Below are positions 51,697 through 61,378 of a stretch of 64,000 nt of DNA, piece after piece; positions within the stretch are counted from its first letter, which is position 1, and each line of letters opens with the position of its first letter. Source of the DNA: Sphingobacterium hotanense (lineage in GTDB: Bacteria; Bacteroidota; Bacteroidia; Sphingobacteriales; Sphingobacteriaceae); NCBI RefSeq assembly GCF_008274825.1, contig NZ_CP030848.1, positions 3,223,618-3,287,617 on the forward strand, read 5' to 3'. The notes under the pieces were generated by a model. That model was not told the DNA's origin. It did no database searches and saw only the letters and a list, made by a program, of their open reading frames with translations. The position numbers and the translations under genes were made by a program.

Positions 51697-52851
51697 CTAA
51701 TCTTCACCCTCCGTATTCTTTAGCTTCATCAACAGTGTATATGCATTTTTAATCACGATATTCTTCCCTGCTAATTCAGCTGCATTCATCACTTGCACAT
51801 AACCATTTTCTTCCAGACCAATTTCAACGGGTACTAGTCGGTAAACTTGCTTCGACTCCTCCACAAATAGGAAATTCTTGCCCTCGAAATTTACCACACT
51901 CTCCGCCGGAACCGCATCTTCAAAGGAAGTCGCTACAGCAATTTCAGCATTCATATAGCTACCAGGGACCAGACGCCTGTCGTTGCCAACCAACGCGCAT
52001 TGCACGGTTGCCATTCCTTCTTCATCAATGTTTCTACTGATTAATTGTATAGTTCCCTCATAGCGCTTCTCCGGCTCCGTATTATTAAAGGCGGATAGTC
52101 GCTGTCCAATAGTCAACTTCTGCAGGTCTTTCTCGAACACTGATAAATTCAGATATACCCGATCCGGATTTACCAACTCGAAGAGCACATCGGAAGCTGT
52201 TACATATTTGCCGATATTCACATTGATCTTACTAACATAGCCTGTTATACTGCTGTAAAGAGGCGCGCTCTTCGTAATTCGCTCAGCACTCACATGTGCT
52301 GGATTGATATTGACCAATCGTAAAGACTGTGCAATAGCGTTCATCTGTATTTGTTGATTGTCCATCTCGGCCTTAGCCAACTGCATCACTTTGTCACTAC
52401 TTGCCTTTGATTCATTTAAAGTCTTTTGCCTATTAAAATCAAGCTCTGCAAACTGATATTTGGACTTGGCTGTCAAGTAATCCTGTTGAAGCTTAATGAA
52501 CTCAGGATTCTCTATAGTTGCTATTACTTGTCCATTCGAAACAGGCATACCCGCTATGAGGTTGGTGCTTTTTAGATATCCGCCCAACGCAGCGCTTACC
52601 GACTGAATATTTTGAGGTGGCACATCTATTTTTCCATTTAAGCGGAGTATCTGCGAGATTGATTGATTTGATAAGGTCATTGTCTCGATTGGTGCATTCT
52701 TTAGCTGAGCATCTGTCAACTTCACCACATTTACATCTCCCGGATTTTGTTGTATAGTCTGCTGCTGCTGGTTGTCCTGCTCATTACAAGAAACCATGAT
52801 GACAAAGAAAAACATCAGCAGGGCTTTATAATTTGATTCAATAAATTTCAT
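51697..52851 (-). CDS. RND efflux periplasmic adaptor (CusB/CzcB type)
   Basis: 384-residue membrane-fusion protein with a lipoprotein signal (Cys22 in IMVSCNEQDN). Lipoyl/hairpin region with LIAGMPVSNGQVIATIENPEF and a coiled-coil hairpin (about 115-175), beta-barrel domain with ITGYVSKINVNIGKYVTASD, and membrane-proximal domain at the end. It joins the inner-membrane pump to the outer-membrane channel. Starts 2 bases after the pump gene. No extra metal-binding N-terminal motif is seen. Confidence 0.93.
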   Translation of the reverse strand: MKFIESNYKALLMFFFVIMVSCNEQDNQQQQTIQQNPGDVNVVKLTDAQLKNAPIETMTLSNQSISQILRLNGKIDVPPQNIQSVSAALGGYLKSTNLIAGMPVSNGQVIATIENPEFIKLQQDYLTAKSKYQFAELDFNRQKTLNESKASSDKVMQLAKAEMDNQQIQMNAIAQSLRLVNINPAHVSAERITKSAPLYSSITGYVSKINVNIGKYVTASDVLFELVNPDRVYLNLSVFEKDLQKLTIGQRLSAFNNTEPEKRYEGTIQLISRNIDEEGMATVQCALVGNDRRLVPGSYMNAEIAVATSFEDAVPAESVVNFEGKNFLFVEESKQVYRLVPVEIGLEENGYVQVMNAAELAGKNIVIKNAYTLLMKLKNTEGED

Positions 52852-52853
52852 TT

Positions 52854-55800
52854 CTATTGTTCTAATTGTTGATATATTATTTGAACGATGTCTTCATTTA
52901 GGCGCCATAAGGCTTCGACATATCCACTTTTCACTGCCACATATTGATTGACCAGCATCACAAACTCTAAATAATTAATCTCACCAGAAAGGAACTGTCG
53001 ATTCGCAGTTTCTAAGATTAATTGTGCATTCTTTAAATCAACTTGCTCAAATCGCGTAACTATGGACAGGCTGTTTTCATAAGATTGCAATAGCTGTTCT
53101 CGCTGTATTTTTAGCGCTCGGTCGATATACTGGTATTCATTATATACAATACGCTCGTTGATTTTTGCAGCTTGGATGCGTGCTTTTTGCCCTGAGGAAA
53201 ATATCGGCAGGGAGAAACCAATCTGTACAGATTGAAACTGAGGTGTCATACCATAATACTTTCCATCAGCGCCGACCCCTTTGAAACTGTTTAGGTTATA
53301 ACCTACCTGCAATTCTGGAAGCAATTTCATTCTTTCAGCGCCCGTTTGTTTTGCACTTACCATTTGCTTTTGTTCTATAACTTGAAGCAATGGATGTAGG
53401 GTATCATGCCTAACGAGTTTTAGTCGCCGCTCCCTACTGTCTGGCGCGTAAGGAATATCAGAATTTAACAGCCATTGCAAACGCGACTGTAACCGCTTCA
53501 TTTCAGCCTTGACCTGTTCTTGTTGCAATAGGATTGCGGATTCTTGATTTATCGCTGTCGCACGCTCTAAAACATTTGATTCACCGGCTTGCTCCCGCAA
53601 GGAAGCTTTCTTCAAAAAATCGGCATAAAGCTTATGTATTTCTTCTAAAATACCTGCCTTCTCTGACCAATACAGCAAACCATAATAGGCTAAACTAACC
53701 TCACGTTTCAAATCAAAAGCAGTAAGCTCGACTTGAAGCTCAGACTCCTTCCAAGTTTCACGATAGAGTCCCTTCAGCTGTTTATAAACTGAGGGAAATG
53801 CAAAGCTCTGTGAAGCAGAGAACATCAGATCATTGTTCGTAGAATTGATCTGCCCGAATTCGCTGCTGATAGCTAAATGAGGGATATCGGCAGAGGAGCT
53901 ACGAATTAATGCTTTAGCATGCTCGGCTCTTAATCTTTCATTCTTCAGTTGACCGTTATTTTCAACAGCTATTTGCAGCGCTTGTTCTAAGCTAATAGTC
54001 GTCTGTCCTTGTAAGTTCGGAACTATAGATAGACTAAGAAACAACAAGATTATCGCTTTAGTTTGACCCTTCATCTTCTTCGTTTTAAAGCCTTTCTCTA
54101 GTGTCACAAATAATAGCGGCAAGACAAATAAGGTTAATAGCGTTGCTATTAAGAGCCCTCCAATGACCACTGTCGCTAAGGGACGTTGAACTTCCGCACC
54201 TGCGCCATTACTCAACGCCATAGGAATAAAACCGAAGGATGCGACGAAGGCGGTCATCAATACCGGACGCAGCCGACTTTCTCCAGCATCGATTACAATT
54301 CGGACAATATTCTTTAACCCCTGTTTTCGCAGTCTGTTAAATTCTGAAATCAGCACAATCCCGTTCAGTACAGCAACTCCAAATAGAGCAATGAATCCTA
54401 TTCCTGCACTAATACTGAATGGCATACCGCGAAGCGCCAGCAGAAAGACCCCGCCAATAATCGATAATGGAATTGCCGTATAGATCAGCACGCTTTCTCT
54501 AATCGACTTAAACGCTAGAAACAACAGGATAAATATTAAGGCTAATGCTACCGGAACCGCAATCATCAACCGCTGTTTGGCATTATTCAGATTCTCAAAG
54601 GAACCTCCATAGCTTATGGTATAGCCTGGTGGAAGTGTGATATGTTGTTCTACCTTCGTTTTCAACTCTTCAACGATGCTTTGCACATCTCGACCGTTAA
54701 TATTAAAGCCAATCACGATACGACGTTGCGCATTCTCGCGCTGGATTTGATTTGGTCCTTCAACAATATCGACGCTTGCCAATTGCGACAGCGGAATCTG
54801 ATTCCCTGTTGCCGTTGGAATTAAGAGCTGGCGAATCTGATTCAAATTCAGACGATGTGAGGCATCCAGACGAACGACCATATCAAAGCGTTTTTCCCCC
54901 TCGAACAGCATTCCGGCTTGTTGCCCTGCAAATGCCGCATTTACAACCCTATTCACCTCAGCAATTGATAATCCATACTGCGCTATAAGCGGTCGGTTGT
55001 ATTTTATAACCACCTGCGATAAACCTGCTATCGGCTCGATATATAAGTTCTGTGTGCCCGCAACGCTCTCCACGAGCTTCCTGACCTGCTCCGCTTGATC
55101 AGTCAATATTTCAAAGTCCTCACCAAATATCTTGAGCACGACATCCTGGCGCGCCCCGGTCATCAATTCATTGAAACGCATCTGTACAGGATATTGGAAC
55201 CCAACAGTAATTCCCGGCACATCCTCTAAGGCAGTGGACATCTTTTCAGCAAGCGCTGGAAAAGTCTTTGCCGAAACCCAATCTTCCTTATCCTTCAAAA
55301 TCACCATCATATCCGATGCTTCCATTGGCATCGGGTCTGTAGGTACCTCTCCACTGCCAATTTTTGTAACGACTTTTTCGACTTCAGGAAAGCGGCTTAG
55401 GAGTATATGCGAGGCCTTCTGCGTACTTTCTATCGTGGTCTGCAAATTGCTACCTGGAAGAACGCGCGTGTCGACAGCAAAATCCCCTTCTTCTAATGAA
55501 GGAATGAACTCCCCTCCCATTCGACTGAGAATGAATAAGGCAGCAACAAATAAAACCAGAACAACAGCGAACACCGTCTTGGGAATTCTCAATACCTTCA
55601 ATAACGTTTTTAGATAGATAGTCTCAAGCTTCTTCATCATGCGATCGGAAAATGAAGGCTTCAGACTGCGCTTGCGAAGAAGAATTGCACTCATCATCGG
55701 TATATAGGTAAGTGATAACAGGAACGCCCCGAACAATGCAAAAGCAACAGTTTCCGCCATAGGTTTGAACATTTTACCCTCAATACCTTGAAGTGTTAAG

Positions 55801-57197
55801 ATTGGGAGATAAACTATTAGAATAATTAATTGACCAAATACCGCACTGTTCATCATCCTCCCTGCAGATTCACTGACCACAGCATCCATTTCCTTAACCG
55901 GAATTTTAAGCATATTTCGATACTTCGGATGCAGCAGCAGCTGATGCATTACCGCCTCCACGATAATAACAGCACCATCGATGATCAATCCAAAATCTAG
56001 AGCACCTAGGCTCATCAAATTCCCACTCACTCCAAATAGATTCATCATACAAATCGCAAAGAGCATCGCCAAAGGAATAACGGAAGCAACCAATAACCCT
56101 GCTCGCAGATTTCCTAAGAAAATCACGAGGACGAATACCACAATTAGCGCACCTTCTAAGAGATTCTTCTCCACCGTACTGATGGCGTTATCCACCATCT
56201 TGGTCCGATCAAGAAATGGTTCAAGTATGACCCCTTCAGGCAGTGTTTTCTGAATCTCAACGACCTTCTCTTTAACTGCATTAATTACTTCGCTACTGTT
56301 CGCGCCTTTCAGCATCATAACAACCGCGCCTGAAACTTCGCCCATATCATTGTAGGTCATCGCTCCATAACGTGTGGCATGGCCGATCTTCACCTCTGCT
56401 ACATCTCGGAGAAAGAGTGGACTTTGCCCGGACGAACGATGTATGGCAATCTGCTCAATATCCGATACAGATTCGACCAGCCCCTCGCTACGGATATATA
56501 AAACGGTAGGCCCCTTTTCAATATAAGCCCCTCCAGTATTCTGATTGTTATCATTTACCGCATTAAAAACATCGTTGATACTGATTCCGAATGCATTTAA
56601 TTTATCCGTGTTAACTGCAATTTCGTATTGCTTCAACTTCCCACCAAAACTACTCACCTCCGCAACGCCTTTTACTCCCATGAGCTGCCGCCGGATAATC
56701 CAATCTTGAATTGTACGAAGCTCTGTTACATTGTATTTCTTTTCGTAGCCCGCCTTAGGACGAACGACATATTGAAAGATCTCACCTAACCCGGTAGAGA
56801 TAGGCCCCAATTCTGGTGTTCCGATACCTTCAGGTATTTCTTGTTGCACCTGTTGCAGACGCTCAGCAACTTGCTGCCGCGCCCAATAGATATCGACATC
56901 ATCTTCAAACACTATAGTAACTAAGGATAATCCAAACCGCGAAAAACTCCGTATCTCTTTACGACCGGCAATGTTGCTGTTCGCTTGTTCAATAGGAAAT
57001 GTGATGAGACGTTCAATATCCGATGCGCCGAATGACGGCGCAACTGTAATAACTTGCACTTGGTTATTGGTAATATCGGGAACCGCATCTATCGGTAACT
57101 TCGTTACCTGATAAGCTCCTACCCCAATAAGTCCAAAAACCAACAATGCTATAATGAGCTTATTCCGTATGGAAAACTCAATAATCTTAGTAAGCAT
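52854..57197 (-). CDS. CzcA/CusA-family metal RND pump fused to a TolC-like outer-membrane factor
   Basis: 1447 residues. Residues 1-1041 are a full heavy-metal RND pump: 12 transmembrane helices in two halves with large periplasmic loops and the proton-relay motif DFGLIIDGAVIIVE of metal pumps. From Met1042 a TolC-like factor follows, beginning with a signal-peptide-like stretch (MKGQTKAIILLFLSLSIVP) and containing ISLEQALQIAVENN and two long helical repeats (about 1085-1250 and 1290-1440). Such fusions are known in Bacteroidota. It would export Zn2+, Cd2+, Co2+ or Cu+/Ag+ across both membranes with the adaptor encoded next. Substrate not resolved. Confidence 0.93.
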   Translation of the reverse strand: MLTKIIEFSIRNKLIIALLVFGLIGVGAYQVTKLPIDAVPDITNNQVQVITVAPSFGASDIERLITFPIEQANSNIAGRKEIRSFSRFGLSLVTIVFEDDVDIYWARQQVAERLQQVQQEIPEGIGTPELGPISTGLGEIFQYVVRPKAGYEKKYNVTELRTIQDWIIRRQLMGVKGVAEVSSFGGKLKQYEIAVNTDKLNAFGISINDVFNAVNDNNQNTGGAYIEKGPTVLYIRSEGLVESVSDIEQIAIHRSSGQSPLFLRDVAEVKIGHATRYGAMTYNDMGEVSGAVVMMLKGANSSEVINAVKEKVVEIQKTLPEGVILEPFLDRTKMVDNAISTVEKNLLEGALIVVFVLVIFLGNLRAGLLVASVIPLAMLFAICMMNLFGVSGNLMSLGALDFGLIIDGAVIIVEAVMHQLLLHPKYRNMLKIPVKEMDAVVSESAGRMMNSAVFGQLIILIVYLPILTLQGIEGKMFKPMAETVAFALFGAFLLSLTYIPMMSAILLRKRSLKPSFSDRMMKKLETIYLKTLLKVLRIPKTVFAVVLVLFVAALFILSRMGGEFIPSLEEGDFAVDTRVLPGSNLQTTIESTQKASHILLSRFPEVEKVVTKIGSGEVPTDPMPMEASDMMVILKDKEDWVSAKTFPALAEKMSTALEDVPGITVGFQYPVQMRFNELMTGARQDVVLKIFGEDFEILTDQAEQVRKLVESVAGTQNLYIEPIAGLSQVVIKYNRPLIAQYGLSIAEVNRVVNAAFAGQQAGMLFEGEKRFDMVVRLDASHRLNLNQIRQLLIPTATGNQIPLSQLASVDIVEGPNQIQRENAQRRIVIGFNINGRDVQSIVEELKTKVEQHITLPPGYTISYGGSFENLNNAKQRLMIAVPVALALIFILLFLAFKSIRESVLIYTAIPLSIIGGVFLLALRGMPFSISAGIGFIALFGVAVLNGIVLISEFNRLRKQGLKNIVRIVIDAGESRLRPVLMTAFVASFGFIPMALSNGAGAEVQRPLATVVIGGLLIATLLTLFVLPLLFVTLEKGFKTKKMKGQTKAIILLFLSLSIVPNLQGQTTISLEQALQIAVENNGQLKNERLRAEHAKALIRSSSADIPHLAISSEFGQINSTNNDLMFSASQSFAFPSVYKQLKGLYRETWKESELQVELTAFDLKREVSLAYYGLLYWSEKAGILEEIHKLYADFLKKASLREQAGESNVLERATAINQESAILLQQEQVKAEMKRLQSRLQWLLNSDIPYAPDSRERRLKLVRHDTLHPLLQVIEQKQMVSAKQTGAERMKLLPELQVGYNLNSFKGVGADGKYYGMTPQFQSVQIGFSLPIFSSGQKARIQAAKINERIVYNEYQYIDRALKIQREQLLQSYENSLSIVTRFEQVDLKNAQLILETANRQFLSGEINYLEFVMLVNQYVAVKSGYVEALWRLNEDIVQIIYQQLEQ

Positions 57198-57300
57198 AAC
57201 TGATTATTTTTATTAACTCTTTAATTAGAAAATAGGCCTACAGCAATCCATCGACCTAAATGAAAAGTCAGGCGAATACACGCAAGGCTGTAGGATAGAG

Positions 57301-57696
57301 TTAAACGATTCTTGGCGGTTGCCAAATATTGGATAGGTAGGAAGATACGATCAAACGATCGTCTGCGAAGGGTATCTTCGTTTCTGGAACATCCTGATCC
57401 ATCTTTATCACCTCAAGCTTGCACACTGTAGGCGAAAGGAAGATGAAATTCAATGTTGACGAATGTACCATAAATGGCAATCTCTTATCTTGATCATAAT
57501 CTTCATCTTGAGGATGGTTTTCTAAATGATCATCTGCATAATGAATAGCCATGAATGATGAGAGGCTAAGCGTAGCGTTCCGCGTCTTATGTTCCAAATA
57601 ATGTTCAATCAGCAGTGGTAGTTTCAGCAACTGAATCAATTCAGTGGTTGAAAACACATATACTGACAAAAACAAAATTGCAAACAATTTTCTCAT
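57301..57696 (-). CDS. Small exported protein upstream of the metal efflux genes
   Basis: 131 residues from ATG 57696 (MRKLFAILFLSVYVFS); earlier in-frame ATGs only lengthen the N-terminus. Hydrophobic signal-like start, then LLIEHYLEHKTRNATLSLSSFMAIHYADDHLENHPQDEDYDQDKRLPF in the middle (positions about 35-80, rich in His and acidic residues), ending IWQPPRIV. I recall similar small proteins before czcA-type genes in Bacteroidota; the His/Asp-rich part may bind metal, which is inference. An inverted repeat CCTACAGC / GCTGTAGG lies between it and the pump gene. Confidence 0.65.
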   Translation of the reverse strand: MRKLFAILFLSVYVFSTTELIQLLKLPLLIEHYLEHKTRNATLSLSSFMAIHYADDHLENHPQDEDYDQDKRLPFMVHSSTLNFIFLSPTVCKLEVIKMDQDVPETKIPFADDRLIVSSYLSNIWQPPRIV

Positions 57697-57916
57697 TAAA
57701 TCAAATTTAAACATTATAATAAACAATGCTTAAAACTGAAAACAATTTATATCCATTCAAAATAAAAGGCCTTACCCCTATTACATTATCCGTCTTTACA
57801 AAAATTTCCAGATTGCCTGCAACTTTTTCGCTACAATATATAAAATCGGTAAAATCTGGAAAAATTGACTATCTTGTCGAATAAACTCTATAAAATGCCC
57901 ACACACCATTTTTTAG

Positions 57917-57930
57917 ATAGTGATCACTAT
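57917..57930. promoter_or_regulatory. 14-bp palindrome upstream of the phytochrome gene
   Basis: ATAGTGATCACTAT, a perfect palindrome ending 24 bases before the ATG at 57955: a candidate operator. Further upstream TTTCCAGATT (57805-57814) and AATCTGGAAA (57853-57862) form a spaced inverted repeat. No exact -7 element was found. Confidence 0.4.
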
Positions 57931-57954
57931 TAACTATTTCTTCTAACGTAAGAC

Positions 57955-60174
57955 ATGATTTTTGATGCCCAAAAATGCGAGGATGAAAAAATTCATCTAC
58001 TTGGACTTGTTCAGCCTATTGGTTTCTTAGTCATTATAGACCGAGAGCAGAATATCTTAGCACATAGCGACATCCCGGCGACCGCCCAATGCGTATATAA
58101 TACGACCGAAATCGTTGGCAAAAGGGTGTCTGACGTCATTGTAGAAGAATGGAAAGAATTAAATCTACAGCTAGAAGCAGCATTACAGAGCATTGAAAAA
58201 CAAAACACACTACGTTTTTCAGAGGAAATAATGCTTGGAGATACCGCATTTTACATTTCCGTATATGGCGTCAACGATCTTTTCCACTTGGAATTTGAAA
58301 TAAAGCCTCTATATAAATCCGCTCAGAATCTATCATTCAATAGTCATCTAAACACGCTATCCCGCTCCTCCGATACCTTATGGCAAGAGCTTTCGCGAAT
58401 AATTAGCGAGCTTCTTCCTTACGAACGTATCATGGTCTACAAGTTTAATGAGGACAGCAGCGGAATAGTAGTTGCCGAAACTGTGGCCAACGAACAACTT
58501 GAACGATTCCTCGGGTATAACTATCCAGAATTCGACATTCCGAAGCAGGCACGCGAATTATACAGCAAGAATCATCTTCGTTTTATCGTGGATGCTACTG
58601 CTAAACCGACCACATTAAAAACAGCAGCTAACAGAGAGTTTGACCTACAACAAGTAGCCATTCGCTCATTATCCCCAATTCATCTCCAATATTTGCAAAA
58701 TGCAGGTTTCAAATCCAGTTTAAGCATCTCTATTATGGTGATGGGAAAACTATGGGGATTAGTATGTTGCCAACATCCCGAAGCGCTACACGTTGATTTG
58801 CAGCAGAGAAATCTAGCATTGACAGCAACGCATTACGCTGCGGCACACTTCCAGCATCTCAAGAATGAAAAACGCTTAGTTTACATGGAGGATGCCCTGA
58901 ACTTGGAACTCAAGATAAAGGAAACTATACTGCTGAAAAACAACGTCTATCAGCAGTTGAAAGCCTACAGTGCGGATCTGAATGAATTTATGCAGAGCGA
59001 CGGTTTTGCTCTGATACAGGATAATGATATCCATATCTTTGGTTCTACGCCTCCGCGCATGCATATTGCAGCTTTTGTTGATGCCATAAGGAAGCACAAA
59101 CCCAACATCTACCTCTCCAATCATCATCATACTGATTCTATAGAAGGTGTGAAGACTAGTTTCAAAGAATTTCCAGGCATAGCCTGTCTTCCAATCATTG
59201 GTCCCCTAGGATTTCATCTGATCTGGTTTAGAAGAGAGATAGAAACAGTCAAAAAATGGGCAGGAAAACCTGAAAAAAACTACACATTCGACGAAAAGTC
59301 GAACAGTACTGTACCGTCCCCACGAACTTCTTTCGACGTTTGGATGGAGCAGGTGAAAGGTACATCAGCCAAATGGACATTCCGCGAATCACATTTCATC
59401 GGACGCCTGAGGGATTTATTACAAGAAACTTTACTTAAAAAAGCGTCTGAGATATCAAACCTTAATGAGCAGTTGATCGAGATGAATAATGCCCTCGACA
59501 CTTATTCTTATACCATCAGTCATGATTTGAAAAATCCCCTATCAGCTATCAAGCTATCCGGAGAATTTCTACGCAGTAAGGACAATGTCCCTGACCAAAT
59601 GCGCAAGCGCATGACGACTAACATCTTAGATGGCGTGGATACGATTGTTAATATGTTAGATAAGATTCATGAGTTTTCCAAAGCAAATGTGTTTCAATAT
59701 GAGCCCGAACTAATCAATACCGACAAGTTCATTGAGGAAATCGTCATCCACAGCAAAGAACGGTTCTCGGCAAATAATACAACTGTTTTCTGTAAAGAAC
59801 TTTTACCTGTTTGTGGTGAAAAGACATTGGTCTATCAACTATTCCTCAACATTATCGGCAATGCGATTAAATACTCGGCAAAAGCAGACCAACCCTTTGT
59901 GGAGATTCAATCTTACATGGAAAACAATGGTGTAATTTATGTCATTAAGGATAATGGCATTGGGATGGCTAAGGAAGAATTGGACACGATATACGAGATT
60001 TTTAAACGCATGTCAAATTCCGCAGGATTCGACGGATCTGGTGTTGGGATGGCGATAGTAAAAAGAATCGTCGATAAACTAGGTATCAAGATATCTATTC
60101 AAAGTAACTTAGGAATGGGTACTGAAATTCATCTCTATTTTCCAAATCATAACGTTGTCTCAATTCAAAAATAA
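57955..60174 (+). CDS. bphP: Bacteriophytochrome sensor histidine kinase
   Basis: 739-residue red/far-red light sensor. The biliverdin-attachment Cys is Cys8 in CEDEKIHLLGLVQPIG. PAS-like domain (1-120), GAF (about 135-310) with FDIPKQARELY and SLSPIHLQYLQNAGFKSSLSIS, PHY (about 320-500) with the tongue PRTSFDVWMEQVKG. The kinase has phospho-acceptor His523 in ISHDLKNPLSAIK, N-box NIIGNAIKYS, and G-boxes DNGIGM (666-671) and GSGVGM (694-699). The heme oxygenase gene follows after 4 bases, so chromophore supply is built in. No response regulator is adjacent; its partner must be elsewhere. Confidence 0.95.
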   Translation: MIFDAQKCEDEKIHLLGLVQPIGFLVIIDREQNILAHSDIPATAQCVYNTTEIVGKRVSDVIVEEWKELNLQLEAALQSIEKQNTLRFSEEIMLGDTAFYISVYGVNDLFHLEFEIKPLYKSAQNLSFNSHLNTLSRSSDTLWQELSRIISELLPYERIMVYKFNEDSSGIVVAETVANEQLERFLGYNYPEFDIPKQARELYSKNHLRFIVDATAKPTTLKTAANREFDLQQVAIRSLSPIHLQYLQNAGFKSSLSISIMVMGKLWGLVCCQHPEALHVDLQQRNLALTATHYAAAHFQHLKNEKRLVYMEDALNLELKIKETILLKNNVYQQLKAYSADLNEFMQSDGFALIQDNDIHIFGSTPPRMHIAAFVDAIRKHKPNIYLSNHHHTDSIEGVKTSFKEFPGIACLPIIGPLGFHLIWFRREIETVKKWAGKPEKNYTFDEKSNSTVPSPRTSFDVWMEQVKGTSAKWTFRESHFIGRLRDLLQETLLKKASEISNLNEQLIEMNNALDTYSYTISHDLKNPLSAIKLSGEFLRSKDNVPDQMRKRMTTNILDGVDTIVNMLDKIHEFSKANVFQYEPELINTDKFIEEIVIHSKERFSANNTTVFCKELLPVCGEKTLVYQLFLNIIGNAIKYSAKADQPFVEIQSYMENNGVIYVIKDNGIGMAKEELDTIYEIFKRMSNSAGFDGSGVGMAIVKRIVDKLGIKISIQSNLGMGTEIHLYFPNHNVVSIQK

Positions 60175-60178
60175 AAAC

Positions 60179-60760
60179 ATGGCGAACCTTTCTGAAATCC
60201 TGAAGTCGGAAACTTTAACATCTCATAAGCAAGTAGAGAAACTTGTTATCGATCAAATCAAGAAGATAAATAATGAGGATGACTATATAGCCTTGCTAGA
60301 GAAATTCTATTTGTTCTATCAGGGGATTGAGGAATTGAGTTTTCCATATCTGCAGGAGCAGCAAGCTGCCGCAGAACTTTGTGAAAAAAGATCTCCACTT
60401 ATTTTACAGGATTTTGAGGAACTGCAAACAGGTAAAGCCATAGCCATTGGTGGACTCTCGGCACTGCCGATTCCACAAAATTATCCCGAAGCATTAGTGG
60501 CTCTATATGTATTAGAAGGCTCTTCGCTAGGCGGCCCCTACATTGCAAAAATGCTAGAAAAAAGAGGGATTCAACGCGGGCTTAACTTTTTCAGAGGCGA
60601 TCAGGCTGACTTTATGCAACATTGGCAACAATTTAAGAATCTACTTAATGAAATTCCGGAAACTACAGATTACGAACATCTTACAGATTTCAGTAATGCC
60701 GTATTTACCGGATTCGGAAAGATCTTAGACAAGAATTATCAGCTAGCCTACTCCAGCTAA
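60179..60760 (+). CDS. Biliverdin-producing heme oxygenase
   Basis: 193 residues from ATG 60179, 4 bases after bphP. Cleaves heme to biliverdin, CO and Fe2+. Proximal His16 in ETLTSHKQVEKLV; the distal-helix part LYVLEGSSLGGPYIAKML contains the conserved Gly pair over the heme. Resembles the BphO type, found with bacteriophytochromes. An in-frame TTG 24 bases upstream lies inside bphP and is not needed. Confidence 0.93.
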   Translation: MANLSEILKSETLTSHKQVEKLVIDQIKKINNEDDYIALLEKFYLFYQGIEELSFPYLQEQQAAAELCEKRSPLILQDFEELQTGKAIAIGGLSALPIPQNYPEALVALYVLEGSSLGGPYIAKMLEKRGIQRGLNFFRGDQADFMQHWQQFKNLLNEIPETTDYEHLTDFSNAVFTGFGKILDKNYQLAYSS

Positions 60761-60790
60761 TACTTAGAAGCATTCCCTCGCTAATAGGCC

Positions 60791-61252
60791 CTAGAGAATA
60801 ACATTGCGCTTAAAGGCGCATCCTAATTCTATAATTGAGTCTGTCTTTGCTATCCCTGGTATATTATCTATTTTTTCATAGAGCAACTGCCGCATATGCT
60901 CATGATTCTTAGCTATGATCTTGATGTATAGCGTGTAATTACCGGTGATGTAATAACACTCGGTAACCTCCGGAATCTTTTGTAACTCTTCAATAACCCG
61001 CTTCGAGTCGCCATCTTTTTCCAAACTTATCCCTGTAAAAGCGCCCCAATCATAGCCTAACGCCTTCTCATTCAGCACAGGTCTTACCCCTTCCAAAATC
61101 CCCTGCTCAGTCAATCTGTTGATTCTTTGATGAACCATGGTATTCGAAACGCCCAATTCAGTCGCGATTGCAGAATAGGCTATTCGACCATCCCGCTCAA
61201 GAATCTTTAGGATATTTACATCAAACTCGTCTAGTTTATTTATGCTATTCAT
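60791..61252 (-). CDS. Lrp/AsnC-family transcriptional regulator
   Basis: 153 residues: N-terminal HTH (LDEFDVNILKILERDGRIAYSAIATELGVSNTMVHQRINRL) and C-terminal RAM ligand domain (VTECYYITGNYTLYIKIIAKN). Divergent from the ornithine aminotransferase-arginase genes, so it probably controls them in response to an amino acid, as ArgR/RocR-type control is not visible. An exact -7 match on its strand lies at 61279-61286. Confidence 0.9.
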   Translation of the reverse strand: MNSINKLDEFDVNILKILERDGRIAYSAIATELGVSNTMVHQRINRLTEQGILEGVRPVLNEKALGYDWGAFTGISLEKDGDSKRVIEELQKIPEVTECYYITGNYTLYIKIIAKNHEHMRQLLYEKIDNIPGIAKTDSIIELGCAFKRNVIL

Positions 61253-61278
61253 AGGTTTATGCTGACGTTAATTTAACT

Positions 61279-61286
61279 CAAAAATA
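61279..61286 (-). promoter_or_regulatory. -7 promoter element of the lrp/asnC gene
   Basis: Minus-strand TATTTTTG, exact TAnnTTTG match 26 bases before the ATG at 61252. Confidence 0.5.
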
Positions 61287-61340
61287 CAAACAATAAAGTC
61301 AAATTACATACTGAAATGTTGTTTTTGAATAAAAATAACT

Positions 61341-61348
61341 TAATTTTG
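61341..61348 (+). promoter_or_regulatory. -7 promoter element of the rocD-arginase operon
   Basis: TAATTTTG, exact TAnnTTTG match 30 bases before the rocD ATG. Confidence 0.55.
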
Positions 61349-61378
61349 GTTTTCGAACCTACGTAAAAAATAACAATT

